Assembly: GCA_015484935.1 (NCBI GenBank) | Contig: WFUQ01000174.1 | Span: forward strand, 1-10,953 | DNA: 10,953 nt | Origin: Gammaproteobacteria bacterium | GTDB lineage: Bacteria; Pseudomonadota; Gammaproteobacteria; SZUA-229 | Direction: 5' to 3' | Position numbers and translations under genes: made by a program | Notes under the pieces: model-generated | What the model was told of the DNA's origin: nothing | What the model saw: the letters and a program-made list of their open reading frames with translations, nothing else | Databases searched by the model: none | Shown here: positions 1 through 7,047 of the stretch, in pieces | Layout: each line of letters begins with the position of its first letter | How positions within the stretch are numbered: the first letter of the stretch is position 1

Positions 1-2
1 AA

Positions 3-233
3 AAACGCGGCAAGAATCCAGACCTGTGGATAGATGTGAAAACCTCGCTACCGCTGCTGGCGAAACGTAAGTGGTACAAAAAAACCAAATACGGTTATGC
101 GCGTGGCTGGGAACCGGTCCGTTATGTCGAGAATATCCGCAGTTATTATGATCTGCTGAGATGGGAAGATGAGAAGGATAACCAGCCGGAACCGGAGCCG
201 GATGCGTTTTCGATTTTACCGCAGGTTCCTTGA
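3..233 (+). CDS. mltF: Membrane-bound lytic murein transglycosylase F, C-terminal fragment (5' end outside window)
   Basis: The open frame enters from the left edge and gives 76 residues before TGA at 231-233. A GTG at 36 lies inside this frame and is probably an internal valine, because the frame stays open and family-like upstream ([15 protein letters not shown]). MltF is an outer-membrane-associated enzyme that cleaves peptidoglycan glycan strands to 1,6-anhydromuropeptides. It has an N-terminal solute-binding-like domain and a C-terminal SLT domain; only the end of the latter is here. The recognisable signature is the [17 protein letters not shown] block followed by [16 protein letters not shown], the last helices of MltF-type SLT domains. 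A Pro/Glu-rich tail (QPEPEPD) follows. The gene converges on the CheR-like gene. The catalytic glutamate lies outside the window. The identification is from remembered family sequence, not a search. Confidence 0.8.
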   Translation, partial: KRGKNPDLWIDVKTSLPLLAKRKWYKKTKYGYARGWEPVRYVENIRSYYDLLRWEDEKDNQPEPEPDAFSILPQVP

Positions 234-259
234 AGCCGGGCTTCAGTTCACAGACTGAA
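231..259. terminator. Two overlapping inverted repeats between convergent genes, possible weak bidirectional terminator
   Basis: TGAAGC (231-236) pairs with GCTTCA (240-245) around a 3-base loop, and the stem begins in the mltF stop codon. A second stem, TTCAGT (242-247) with ACTGAA (254-259) around a 6-base loop, overlaps it, so the two are mutually exclusive. Neither is followed by a T-run on either strand. A classical Rho-independent terminator is therefore not shown. The position between two convergent stop codons makes a transcript-end role plausible. Confidence 0.35.
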
Positions 260-276
260 TCCGTCCCCGGAGGCGG

Positions 277-1104
277 CTAGCCTGTCTGGCGATAGAACTG
301 TCCGGCTTCATGCTCGACCAGCTCGAACCGGTCACAATAAGGCAGTACCGGCTCGTTATTATTCAGTACGAGTATGCCGGACGGGTCCAGCAGAGTCGCA
401 TAGTCATCCAGTAATGTGGATTTCAGTGATGATGCAAAATACATCAGCACGTCGGGGCTGATGATGACATCGAAATGCCCCAGATCTGCTACATCATTCA
501 ACAGGTCGATGGTCTTGAACTGCAGCATGTGCTGTATGTTGTCGCTGACTTTCCAGCCACCATCCACTTCTTCCATGTATTTCTGCTGCCATGTGCTGGT
601 GATCCCGTTGACATCGGTCGCCTCATAGATGCCGGCGCGTGCATTCGCTATCACTTCGGCAGATGAATCGGTCGCTACGATCTCGATCGCGATCTCACTA
701 CCGAGCAGTTGTTTGTATTCGTCGATGACCATCGCCAGTGAGTAGGCGCTCTGCCCCTGACCACAACCGACCAGCCAGATACGGGCTTCAGTTTTCTGCT
801 GTTCGAGCAGGGATGGCAATATGTAATCACCCAGCAAGCGGTTGATCTCAGGATAACCGAACCATTGGGTATTGTGTGTAGTAATGGCTTCGAGTACATC
901 GGAGCGGATACTCGACGGACTCTCTTTGCGTAATGCCGTGGCCAGTTCGGTTAATTTCGACAGCCGCTCACGCATCATCAATGCCTGCAGTTTGCCTTCG
1001 ATCAGGTCTCTGCCCTCTTCGCCGACCACGACACCCAATGAATCCTGTAGTGCCAGTTGCAGTGTCTGATAATCTTCGCTCTGTGATTGTGTTGCCATCG
1101 TCAT
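277..1104 (-). CDS. Divergent CheR-type SAM methyltransferase fold protein, probably altered or lost activity
   Basis: This 275-residue protein has the CheR layout: an all-helical N-terminal part (about 10-65) and a Rossmann methyltransferase domain (about 72-270). CheR methylates glutamates of chemoreceptors using S-adenosylmethionine. Matching landmarks are TTHNTQWF (75-82), the glycine loop VGCGQGQSAYSLA (112-124), the acidic strand end ATDSS (144-148, Asp146), ARAGIY (155-160), VLMYF (219-223) and NNNE (248-251). Several family residues are changed: the Arg after the first motif is Gly83, the GEEPYS glutamates are Gln118 and Ser119, and the RN before VLIYF is Pro217-Asp218. Tyr222 is kept. 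No receptor or other che gene is in view. The ATG at 1104 is used; ATG at 1098 is an alternative, and neither has a clear Shine-Dalgarno. It follows recO by about 100 bases on the same strand. It may be a degenerate CheR or a repurposed SAM-binding protein. Confidence 0.72.
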   Translation of the reverse strand: MTMATQSQSEDYQTLQLALQDSLGVVVGEEGRDLIEGKLQALMMRERLSKLTELATALRKESPSSIRSDVLEAITTHNTQWFGYPEINRLLGDYILPSLLEQQKTEARIWLVGCGQGQSAYSLAMVIDEYKQLLGSEIAIEIVATDSSAEVIANARAGIYEATDVNGITSTWQQKYMEEVDGGWKVSDNIQHMLQFKTIDLLNDVADLGHFDVIISPDVLMYFASSLKSTLLDDYATLLDPSGILVLNNNEPVLPYCDRFELVEHEAGQFYRQTG

Positions 1105-1136
1105 TTCGTAACCGTGCGTTGCTGTAGCTCAAATTC

Positions 1137-1158
1137 AGCCGGATGAGAAACACCGGCT
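1137..1158 (-). terminator. Weak hairpin between recO and the CheR-like gene
   Basis: AGCCGG (1137-1142) and CCGGCT (1153-1158) form a 6-bp stem with a 10-base loop in the gap downstream of recO. On the minus strand the bases after the stem read GAATTTGAGC, so there is no real U-tract. It could reduce read-through from the recO operon into the CheR-like gene, but the evidence is only the dyad. Confidence 0.25.
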
Positions 1159-1208
1159 ATCCAACACAAAGCATAGGCAGTATTTGCTGAACTGCAATTG
1201 GAAGCTGG

Positions 1209-1925
1209 CTATTTTATTTGCGGGCGGCGGAATAATTCGCGACTTTTGATGCTGCGATTGCCCAGATGATGATTCAGAATATAACGATTCAACTTTTTGA
1301 TTTCATTGAGTTTTTCAGCGCTATCGAGTCTGTTTTCGGTATACGATATCAGGCTCTCGCCAGAGATGACCGGTTGCGCCCCCTGCTGCGATGTCAGCTT
1401 GCTCAGCACCGGACCATGCTCGACGAAATAGACGTAGTTATGCTCTGCACGGATGCGCTCCCCCGAATCAGCATCACACTCCAGACTGAGCGCAAAACCG
1501 AGTTTTTCCAGAAGATGTTTTTCGAATAATCGCAGCACCGGTTCGATCTCGTGTTGTTGCAAGGCATACAGGCAGTCGTGATACAGCTCGAACAGTTGTT
1601 CGTTGACATCGTGTTTATGCAGCAGATACATCATCAGCTCATTGACATACATCGCTGACATCAAGGCTCGCCCCTGCAATACCGGCGCTTTCTGTTCTGC
1701 CGGATCGACGCTGGTCAACAGCGGCAGGTCACCCTTGCCACGCCAGGAAATCACCAGCGGGCGATACAGTTGCAGCATACCACTGGTTTTTGATTTGGCA
1801 GTACGACTGCCTCTCGACATGAGAGATATGCGCCCGTGATGGCGGGTGAAACACTCCAGGATCTGGCTGCTATCGCGGAACGGTCGCTTGTGTAATATGT
1901 AGGCGCGTTGTGACTGGGTCTGCAT
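1209..1925 (-). CDS. recO: DNA repair protein RecO
   Basis: RecO anneals SSB-coated single strands and, with RecR, loads RecA at gaps (RecF pathway). The 238-residue protein matches the family length. The N-terminal OB-fold begins AYILHKRPFRDSS and continues through FTRHHGRISLMSRGSR, the most recognisable RecO signature. A helical C-terminal domain follows (MSAMYVNELMMYLL, about 89-102; RLFEKHLLEKLGF, about 131-143). The cysteine cluster that binds zinc in many RecO proteins is absent, as in other gammaproteobacterial forms: I see only scattered cysteines. The ATG at 1925 lies two bases after the era stop, so translation is probably coupled to era. In many proteobacteria pdxJ follows recO; here the next gene is the CheR-like one. 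Confidence 0.93.
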   Translation of the reverse strand: MQTQSQRAYILHKRPFRDSSQILECFTRHHGRISLMSRGSRTAKSKTSGMLQLYRPLVISWRGKGDLPLLTSVDPAEQKAPVLQGRALMSAMYVNELMMYLLHKHDVNEQLFELYHDCLYALQQHEIEPVLRLFEKHLLEKLGFALSLECDADSGERIRAEHNYVYFVEHGPVLSKLTSQQGAQPVISGESLISYTENRLDSAEKLNEIKKLNRYILNHHLGNRSIKSRELFRRPQIK

Positions 1926-1927
1926 AC

Positions 1928-2827
1928 TCAGTAATCGTTGCTGTAACCCAAACCTCTTAGTGAACGCTCATCATTGGACCAGCCTTCACGCACTTTCACC
2001 CAGCATTTCAGGAACACTTTGTCGCCGATCAGGGTTTCGATGTCTTTGCGCGCGCTGGTGCTGATGCTCTTCAGGCGACTGCCTTTGTTGCCGATGATGA
2101 TGGCTTTCTGCCCTGTGCTTTCGACGAAGATCAGAGCGTGTATCCTGGTCAGCCCGTCCTGTTCTTCGAAACGTTCTATCTCTACCGTGGTGGTGTAAGG
2201 CAGCTCCTGACCCAGCTCCCGGACCAGTTTCTCACGGATGATCTCGGAGGACAGGAAGCGGACACTCCTGTCGGTCACCTGATCCTGTTCGTAGATATGC
2301 TCACCGACCGGCAGATATTTCTCCACTACCGATTCGACCACATCCAGTCCTTTACCCTGCAATGCGCAGACCGGGATGACTTCCTTGAAGTCATACAGTG
2401 CATTCAGTTTTTCGATATAGGGATACAACTCGTTTCGGTCTTCCAGTTTGTCGATCTTGTTGACCACCAGTACGACAGTCGCACGAGTCTGGCTGATCTT
2501 CTCCAGCACCGCCTTGTCTTCATCGGTCCATCTGAGTGCTTGCACCACGAACAGCAGGACATCCACATCTGACAGTACCGATGTAGCTGCACGATTCATG
2601 TATTTGTTGATGGCGGTATTACGACGCTGATGGATGCCGGGCGTATCGACATAGATCGCCTGCACATCGCCTTCCGTCTTGATACCGGTGATCTGGTGAC
2701 GCGTGGTCTGCGGTTTACGCGATGTGATACTCAGCTTCATACCCAGCACATAATTGAGCAGGGTGGATTTACCGACATTGGGCCTACCGACGATAGCGAC
2801 ATAGCCGCATTTTTTTTCTGACTTCAT
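1928..2827 (-). CDS. era: GTPase Era, 30S ribosomal subunit maturation
   Basis: Era binds the 3' end of 16S rRNA and acts as a GTP-dependent checkpoint in small-subunit assembly at the inner face of the membrane. The 299 residues are of standard length. The GTPase domain shows G1 GRPNVGKS (14-21), the TT pair of G2 (41-42), G3 DTPG (61-64), G4 NKID (123-126) and a G5 loop reading CAL (154-156) where SAL is common. The C-terminal KH RNA-binding domain is marked by GNKGSRLKSI (246-255) and ends with VKVREGWSND. The ATG at 2827 overlaps the rnc TGA as ATGA, indicating translational coupling. The rnc-era-recO order is classic; RNase III and Era both act in rRNA maturation. Confidence 0.97.
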   Translation of the reverse strand: MKSEKKCGYVAIVGRPNVGKSTLLNYVLGMKLSITSRKPQTTRHQITGIKTEGDVQAIYVDTPGIHQRRNTAINKYMNRAATSVLSDVDVLLFVVQALRWTDEDKAVLEKISQTRATVVLVVNKIDKLEDRNELYPYIEKLNALYDFKEVIPVCALQGKGLDVVESVVEKYLPVGEHIYEQDQVTDRSVRFLSSEIIREKLVRELGQELPYTTTVEIERFEEQDGLTRIHALIFVESTGQKAIIIGNKGSRLKSISTSARKDIETLIGDKVFLKCWVKVREGWSNDERSLRGLGYSNDY

Positions 2828-3519
2828 TTGACCGGCTGAAATTGTTGTTCGACTTTGGTGAACGCCACCTGCGCAGCCACCTGCTCGGCTTTGCGACGAC
2901 TGCCGCCCTTGCCTGTCGCTACGATGCCCAGCTGTTCGATGGTACAGGACACTTCAAACGTCTGCGAATGCGCCTGTCCGGTGATGGCGACCACTTCATA
3001 CACCGGCAGTGCTCTCTGGCGCGACTGCAACAGTTCCTGCAGACGGGTCTTGGGATCTTTCAGTGTCGAGATATCGGGAATGTTGTTCAGCTTGTCCTGA
3101 TACAACTTCAACACCAGTCTGCGACAGGTCTCGAAGTCGCTGTCACAATAGACCGCACCGATGATGCTCTCGACACAATCCGCCTGGATGGATTTTCTGC
3201 GGTGGCCACCACTGCGCTTCTCACCCGCACCCAGGGTGATGAAATCTCCCAGTTGGAGTCCGGCGGATATCTCGGCAAGAGAATCGCCGTTCACCAGACT
3301 GGCACGCAAGCGGCTCAGATCGCCTTCATCGACATCGGGGTACATCTTGAAGAGTTCGTGCGCGATGATGAAGTTGAGTATGCTGTCACCGAGAAATTCC
3401 AGACGTTCATTGTTGTTCGATCCGGCACTTCTATGTGTCAACGCCTCTTCGAATAAAGAGGCGTCGTTGAAAGTATATCCGAGCTGCTGGGCAAGTTGTG
3501 ACAGCGGTCTGTTATTCAC
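2824..3519 (-). CDS. rnc: Ribonuclease III
   Basis: RNase III cleaves double-stranded RNA, separating 16S and 23S rRNA precursors and processing mRNAs. The protein has 231 residues. The catalytic domain carries the signature ERLEFLGDS (38-46), and the metal ligands fall at Glu41, Asp45, Asp114 and Glu117, the same numbering as in the E. coli enzyme. The double-stranded RNA-binding domain spans about 155-225, with DPKTRLQELLQ at its start and the GKGGSRRKAEQVAA motif at about 203-216. The start is a GTG at 3519, five bases after the DUF4845 stop; there is no in-frame ATG or GTG nearby upstream. This start aligns with the usual N-terminus (LGYTF at 13-17). No Shine-Dalgarno is visible, so initiation probably relies on coupling to the upstream gene. 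Confidence 0.96.
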   Translation of the reverse strand: MNNRPLSQLAQQLGYTFNDASLFEEALTHRSAGSNNNERLEFLGDSILNFIIAHELFKMYPDVDEGDLSRLRASLVNGDSLAEISAGLQLGDFITLGAGEKRSGGHRRKSIQADCVESIIGAVYCDSDFETCRRLVLKLYQDKLNNIPDISTLKDPKTRLQELLQSRQRALPVYEVVAITGQAHSQTFEVSCTIEQLGIVATGKGGSRRKAEQVAAQVAFTKVEQQFQPVK

Positions 3520-3524
3520 ATGCG

Positions 3525-3917
3525 TTACTTGGGGATGATGGCTTCGTGTTTGAACGAGATGATGTAATCGACCTTGCCGATCAGGGTGCCACGCGGTTGA
3601 TACTCGATGGTGACTTTTCTGCCTCTACGGTCTTTTGATATCTTGATCTGATCATGCTTGATATCGTAGATGTTGTTTATCTTCAGGCGTTTGATGATGA
3701 GGCGTTTGAGCGCCTTGCCGTTCATCTTGCGCGCTTCCTGATCTGTCTCCAGAGCTTTCATCACCGTCGCGACACTGGAATCGGTCAGAAAGTTAGGCGC
3801 GATGTTCACTGCCATCACACCCAGAAAACCGATGACACCGATGACGAAGATCCAGCTGATCATCGTCAGGCCATTCTGTCTTTTGTATTTCTGTGGGTCT
3901 AGAAGTTGCGTTGCCAT
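3525..3917 (-). CDS. DUF4845 single-pass membrane protein
   Basis: The 130-residue protein of unknown function matches the DUF4845 pattern: a short basic cytoplasmic start (KYKRQNGLT), one transmembrane helix beginning MISWIFVIGVIGFLGVMA (about 19-36), and a C-terminal domain of about 90 residues rich in Lys and Ile. The QxGLTxISW entry into the membrane helix resembles a type IV pilin-like N-terminus but lacks the usual cleavage context, so processing is unproven. Proteins of this family are commonly encoded between lepB and rnc in beta- and gammaproteobacteria, exactly the position here, which suggests a link to envelope insertion or to the neighbours' regulation (inference only). The ATG at 3917 has a good ribosome-binding site and lies 52 bases after lepB. 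Confidence 0.82.
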   Translation of the reverse strand: MATQLLDPQKYKRQNGLTMISWIFVIGVIGFLGVMAVNIAPNFLTDSSVATVMKALETDQEARKMNGKALKRLIIKRLKINNIYDIKHDQIKISKDRRGRKVTIEYQPRGTLIGKVDYIISFKHEAIIPK

Positions 3918-3923
3918 ATCATT

Positions 3924-3930
3924 CTCCGCC
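3924..3930 (-). promoter_or_regulatory. Ribosome-binding site of the DUF4845 gene
   Basis: On the minus strand GGCGGAG stands six bases before the ATG at 3917. It is one of the clearer Shine-Dalgarno sites in the operon and supports this start. The downstream rnc gene lacks its own site and may depend on translation initiated here. Confidence 0.6.
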
Positions 3931-3969
3931 GTTACTGACTGTCGTTACCATCAAGTATAGAGTATTCCA

Positions 3970-4773
3970 TCAATCGATCGTATTGCCGATGCGATTCCAG
4001 CGTACGCCATCGCTCCAGTGCATCCATATCATAAACGCCTTGCCTACCAGATTCTTCTCGGGTACCGGCCCCCAGACCCGACTGTCATTACTGTTATCAC
4101 GGTTGTCACCCATGGCGAAATACATCCCGTCCGGCACGATGTATTCACCTTCCAGACTGTTCGGTCTGGCCGGCATCAACAACATCTCGTGCTTGACACC
4201 ATTGAGGTCCTCACGGTATTCATTGGCGTGTTCCTGCCCCGGCCCGTCATACTGGCCGACGAACTCACGTGGCATCGGTTTGCCGTTTATATACAACACT
4301 TTATTGTAATACGCGATGTGATCACCCGGCAGGCCGATGATACGTTTGATGTAGTCCAGTGACGGATCACGCGGATAGCGGAACACCACCACATCGCCGC
4401 GTTCAGGTTCAGATAACGGGATGATTTTCTTATTGATGACCGGAATACGGATGCCATAGGCAAATTTGTTGACCAGGATGAAGTCCCCGATGTACAGGGA
4501 AGGCAACATCGAGCCGGACGGGATACGGAACGGCTCGACGATGAAACCACGTAACAGGAACACGACCAGCAAGACCGGGAAGAATGATTTGGCGTACTCG
4601 ACGATGACCGGTTCTTTACCGCCACGGGATACTTCCACACCTTTGCTTATCTGTGTATTCGCCTGCACCACCTTGCTTCTTTTCGGTGCCAGCACGAACA
4701 CGTCGAGCGCCCAGATAACACCGGTAACGACGGTACCGACAAACAGGTAAAACGAAAAATCGAACACCAACAT
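3970..4773 (-). CDS. lepB: Signal peptidase I
   Basis: LepB is the inner-membrane Ser/Lys protease that removes signal peptides from exported proteins in the periplasm. The 267 residues show two N-terminal transmembrane segments (about 6-28 and 64-79) flanking a basic cytoplasmic loop. The periplasmic catalytic domain follows. Box B is IPSGSMLPSL (84-93), with nucleophile Ser88. The general base is Lys143 in DYIKRIIGLPGD (140-151). Box E appears as MGDNRDNSNDSR. It is shorter than the E. coli enzyme (324 residues), which is within the family range. On the minus strand AAAGG stands about ten bases before the ATG at 4773. The gene follows lepA by 81 bases, the conserved lepA-lepB pair. I see no terminator in that gap, so co-transcription is likely. 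Confidence 0.97.
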   Translation of the reverse strand: MLVFDFSFYLFVGTVVTGVIWALDVFVLAPKRSKVVQANTQISKGVEVSRGGKEPVIVEYAKSFFPVLLVVFLLRGFIVEPFRIPSGSMLPSLYIGDFILVNKFAYGIRIPVINKKIIPLSEPERGDVVVFRYPRDPSLDYIKRIIGLPGDHIAYYNKVLYINGKPMPREFVGQYDGPGQEHANEYREDLNGVKHEMLLMPARPNSLEGEYIVPDGMYFAMGDNRDNSNDSRVWGPVPEKNLVGKAFMIWMHWSDGVRWNRIGNTID

Positions 4774-4854
4774 AATTACATAACCTTTAGTTCAGAAAAC
4801 AACAACGTCCGGTCACAGAGCAACGCCCCTTTGCCATGATCGTGAAACGCGCCA

Positions 4855-6645
4855 TCAATTATCTACTTTCAACACTGCCAGAAACGCTTCCTGTGGTATC
4901 TCCACCTTGCCGAATTGTTTCATGCGTTTTTTACCTTTCTTCTGCTTCTCCAGCAGTTTGCGTTTGCGGCTGACATCACCACCATAACATTTCGCTGTCA
5001 CGTTCTTGCGCAATGCCTTGACCGTGGTACGCGCGATGATGTTTCTGCCGATGGCCGCCTGTATGGCGACATCGAACATCTGCCGCGGTATCAGTTCGCG
5101 CATCTTCTCTGCCACTTCACGTCCACGACGCTGGCTGGCATCTCTGTGCGCGATGATCGACAATGCATCGACCCGCTCCGAGTTGATCAGGATATCCACT
5201 TTCACCAGATCGGCCGCCTGAAAACGGTCCAGTTCATAATCGAAGGAAGCATAACCACGACTGACCGATTTGAGTCTATCAAAAAAGTCGAGTACGACCT
5301 CACTCAATGGCATATCGTAACTCAGTGAGACCTGCGTCCCCATGTACTGCATGTCTCTCTGCACACCGCGCTTTTCGATACACAGGGTGATGACGTTGCC
5401 CAGATAATCCTGCGGTACCAGTATATTGGTTCTGATGATCGGTTCCCTGATCTCTTCGATGTAGTTCACTTCCGGCAGATCAGCCGGATTGTGGATCTCA
5501 ACCACTTCGCCTTTGGTGTTGAGGATCTGGTAGACCACGGTCGGTGCGGTGGTGATCAGATCGAGATCGTATTCCCGTTCCAGCCGTTCCTGGATGATCT
5601 CCATGTGCAACATGCCGAGGAAACCGATGCGGAAGCCCAGCCCCAGTGCTGAGGAGTTTTCCGGTTCATACTGCAAGGAGGCATCGTTGAGCGTGAGCTT
5701 GTCCAGCGAGTCGCGGAAATCGTTATAGTCATCGGCATTCACCGGGAACATGCCCGCGAACACCCTGGGCTGCACCTGTTTGAAACCGGCCAGTGATTCT
5801 GCTGCCGGATTATCAGCCAGTGTGATGGTATCCCCCACCCTCGCAGAGTCGATCTCTTTCATGCTGGCGATGATGAAACCGACCTGACCGCATTGCAGCT
5901 CTTCGGTATCCAGTCGTTTGGGGGTGAACACGCCGACCTTGTCCACCAGATAATTTCTGCCGGTGGACATCACCATCATCTTCTGGCGGGGTTTCAATGT
6001 GCCCTGTTTGACTCGCACCAGAATCACGACTCCCACATAGGGGTCGAACCATGAATCGATGATCAGCGCCTGCAATGCCGCATCCGGGTCACCCTGTGGT
6101 GGTGGCACTTCCGCGACGATCTGCTCCAGCAGATCATCGATGCCGATACCGGTCTTGGCGCTCACCTGGCAGGCCTGACTCGCATCGATACCGATGATGT
6201 CTTCGATCTCTTTGCTGACGCGCTGCGGATCGGCCGCGGGCAGGTCAATTTTATTGAGCACCGGAATCACTTCCAGATCCTGTTCGATGGCGGTGTAACA
6301 GTTGGCGACCGACTGAGCTTCGACACCCTGTGAAGCATCGACCACCAGCAGCGCACCTTCACAGGCGGACAGCGAGCGGGACACCTCATAGGAAAAATCC
6401 ACATGCCCGGGAGTGTCGATGAAATTGAGCTGATAGGTCTCGCCATCTTTGGCGTGGTAATTCAACGTGACACTCTGCGCCTTGATGGTGATGCCGCGTT
6501 CGCGTTCCAGATCCATCGAATCCAGCACCTGCTCCTGCATCTCGCGCTTGCTCAGGCCTTCGCAGGTCTGGATCAATCGATCAGCCAGTGTGGATTTACC
6601 GTGATCGATATGCGCGATGATGGAGAAGTTTCTGATGTTTTTCAT
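4855..6645 (-). CDS. lepA: Elongation factor 4 (LepA), ribosome-associated GTPase
   Basis: LepA is a translational GTPase related to EF-G, implicated in ribosome back-translocation and 30S assembly. From the ATG at 6645 the protein has 596 residues, close to the usual 599. It starts [19 protein letters not shown], the near-invariant family N-terminus. Motifs are G1 AHIDHGKST (11-19), the switch I RERGIT (48-53), G3 DTPGH (77-81), G4 NKID (131-134) and a G5 SAKTG loop. The LepA-specific C-terminal domain contains [20 protein letters not shown] and ends in [14 protein letters not shown] at 6663 would add six residues and would overlap the preceding stop as GTGA. I prefer 6645 because of family alignment, but the longer form with translational coupling is possible. 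Upstream of 6645 there is only a weak AAGAA. Confidence 0.96.
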   Translation of the reverse strand: MKNIRNFSIIAHIDHGKSTLADRLIQTCEGLSKREMQEQVLDSMDLERERGITIKAQSVTLNYHAKDGETYQLNFIDTPGHVDFSYEVSRSLSACEGALLVVDASQGVEAQSVANCYTAIEQDLEVIPVLNKIDLPAADPQRVSKEIEDIIGIDASQACQVSAKTGIGIDDLLEQIVAEVPPPQGDPDAALQALIIDSWFDPYVGVVILVRVKQGTLKPRQKMMVMSTGRNYLVDKVGVFTPKRLDTEELQCGQVGFIIASMKEIDSARVGDTITLADNPAAESLAGFKQVQPRVFAGMFPVNADDYNDFRDSLDKLTLNDASLQYEPENSSALGLGFRIGFLGMLHMEIIQERLEREYDLDLITTAPTVVYQILNTKGEVVEIHNPADLPEVNYIEEIREPIIRTNILVPQDYLGNVITLCIEKRGVQRDMQYMGTQVSLSYDMPLSEVVLDFFDRLKSVSRGYASFDYELDRFQAADLVKVDILINSERVDALSIIAHRDASQRRGREVAEKMRELIPRQMFDVAIQAAIGRNIIARTTVKALRKNVTAKCYGGDVSRKRKLLEKQKKGKKRMKQFGKVEIPQEAFLAVLKVDN

Positions 6646-6659
6646 TTCTGTTCTTGTTG

Positions 6660-6902
6660 TCACTCTCGGGTGCTCAAGGTATCGCGTAGTGCCTGTTCAT
6701 CCAGAAAGTATTCACAGATGAACCCGGCCCGGTTCTGTAACACCGGTACTCTGCTACCGTATCGTTCGACCAATCCGGCATCGTCGTCGATATCCACGAC
6801 ATCCAGCTCGAAAGCCAGTTCGGTCTGTAGCCGCTGCAACTGTTGCAGCATGTCCTCACACAGGTGGCACCCGGTTCGGGAATACAGTGTCAGCTGTGTC
6901 AT
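6660..6902 (-). CDS. Small glutaredoxin-like protein with a CHLC motif
   Basis: This 80-residue protein has a minimal thioredoxin fold of the glutaredoxin-like type (PF05768, formerly DUF836). It opens with the strand [12 protein letters not shown], giving the redox pair Cys12-Cys15. The cis-proline loop is RVPVL (Pro53), and [15 protein letters not shown] (35-49) resembles the second strand-helix of the family. A third cysteine is at 63. The substrate is unknown; family members are presumed thiol-disulfide oxidoreductases in the cytoplasm. I chose the ATG at 6902, where homology begins and a GAGG site sits nine bases upstream. The frame stays open to an ATG at 7025, but that extension crosses the terminator at 6963-6987 and does not look like protein. 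The stop touches or overlaps lepA. The lepA-adjacent location recurs in gammaproteobacteria. Confidence 0.85.
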   Translation of the reverse strand: MTQLTLYSRTGCHLCEDMLQQLQRLQTELAFELDVVDIDDDAGLVERYGSRVPVLQNRAGFICEYFLDEQALRDTLSTRE

Positions 6903-6911
6903 GTGCCGATA

Positions 6912-6915
6912 CCTC
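6912..6915 (-). promoter_or_regulatory. Ribosome-binding site deciding the glutaredoxin-like gene start
   Basis: GAGG on the minus strand lies nine bases before the ATG at 6902. It supports the 80-residue form over the open extension to 7025. Confidence 0.5.
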
Positions 6916-6962
6916 GTGGTGTTCCAGTGCCTGTGGCTACATGACGCACATAAGCCGGGCAG

Positions 6963-6987
6963 AAAAAAACCGGCCTCTTTTGCCGGT
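6963..6987 (-). terminator. Rho-independent terminator downstream of rseC
   Basis: On the minus strand ACCGGC, a 7-base loop AAAAGAG, and GCCGGT form a GC-rich 6-bp stem followed by a run of seven T (the first pairs in the stem). This is a textbook intrinsic terminator. It would end transcripts of the rpoE-rseABC operon, or a shorter RNA starting near 7041, before the glutaredoxin-lepA genes. There is no T-run on the plus-strand side. Confidence 0.85.
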
Positions 6988-7041
6988 ATCAGGTCTGGCC
7001 CGCCTGCGTGCACGGAAGCCGCCATGGCAGGTCATTCGTAG
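6963..7041 (-). ncRNA. Candidate small RNA or attenuated leader in the rseC to glutaredoxin gap
   Basis: An extended -10 element (7048-7056) and a strong intrinsic terminator (6963-6987) face the same way, 60-90 bases apart. A transcript starting about seven bases after the -10 would be roughly 75-80 nt and end in a U-rich tail, the size and end type of Hfq-dependent small RNAs. It contains short pairing segments such as CCTGC with GCAGG. It might equally be the 3' end of the rse operon mRNA or the leader of the glutaredoxin-lepA transcript. There is no conservation data and no family match, so this is only a candidate. Confidence 0.25.
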
Positions 7042-7047
7042 CCCGCT

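Noticed and set aside
36-233. A free-standing 65-residue protein starting at GTG 36
   Set aside because: The frame is open to the window edge and its upstream residues continue the MltF C-terminal pattern, so it is the tail of a larger gene.
2842-3456. A 204-codon open frame on the plus strand opposite rnc
   Set aside because: The minus strand encodes full RNase III with all catalytic residues; the plus-strand translation has no recognisable domain and is the mirror of that coding sequence.
6903-7025. A 41-residue N-terminal extension of the glutaredoxin-like protein from an ATG at 7025
   Set aside because: The extension crosses a strong Rho-independent terminator, lacks homology-like features, and a good ribosome-binding site precedes the internal ATG at 6902.
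6403-7041. A 212-codon open frame on the plus strand opposite the lepA start and the glutaredoxin gene
   Set aside because: It runs across the lepA GTPase motifs, the glutaredoxin gene and the intrinsic terminator in antisense. Its composition is Ser/Cys/His-rich without a domain, typical of a shadow frame.
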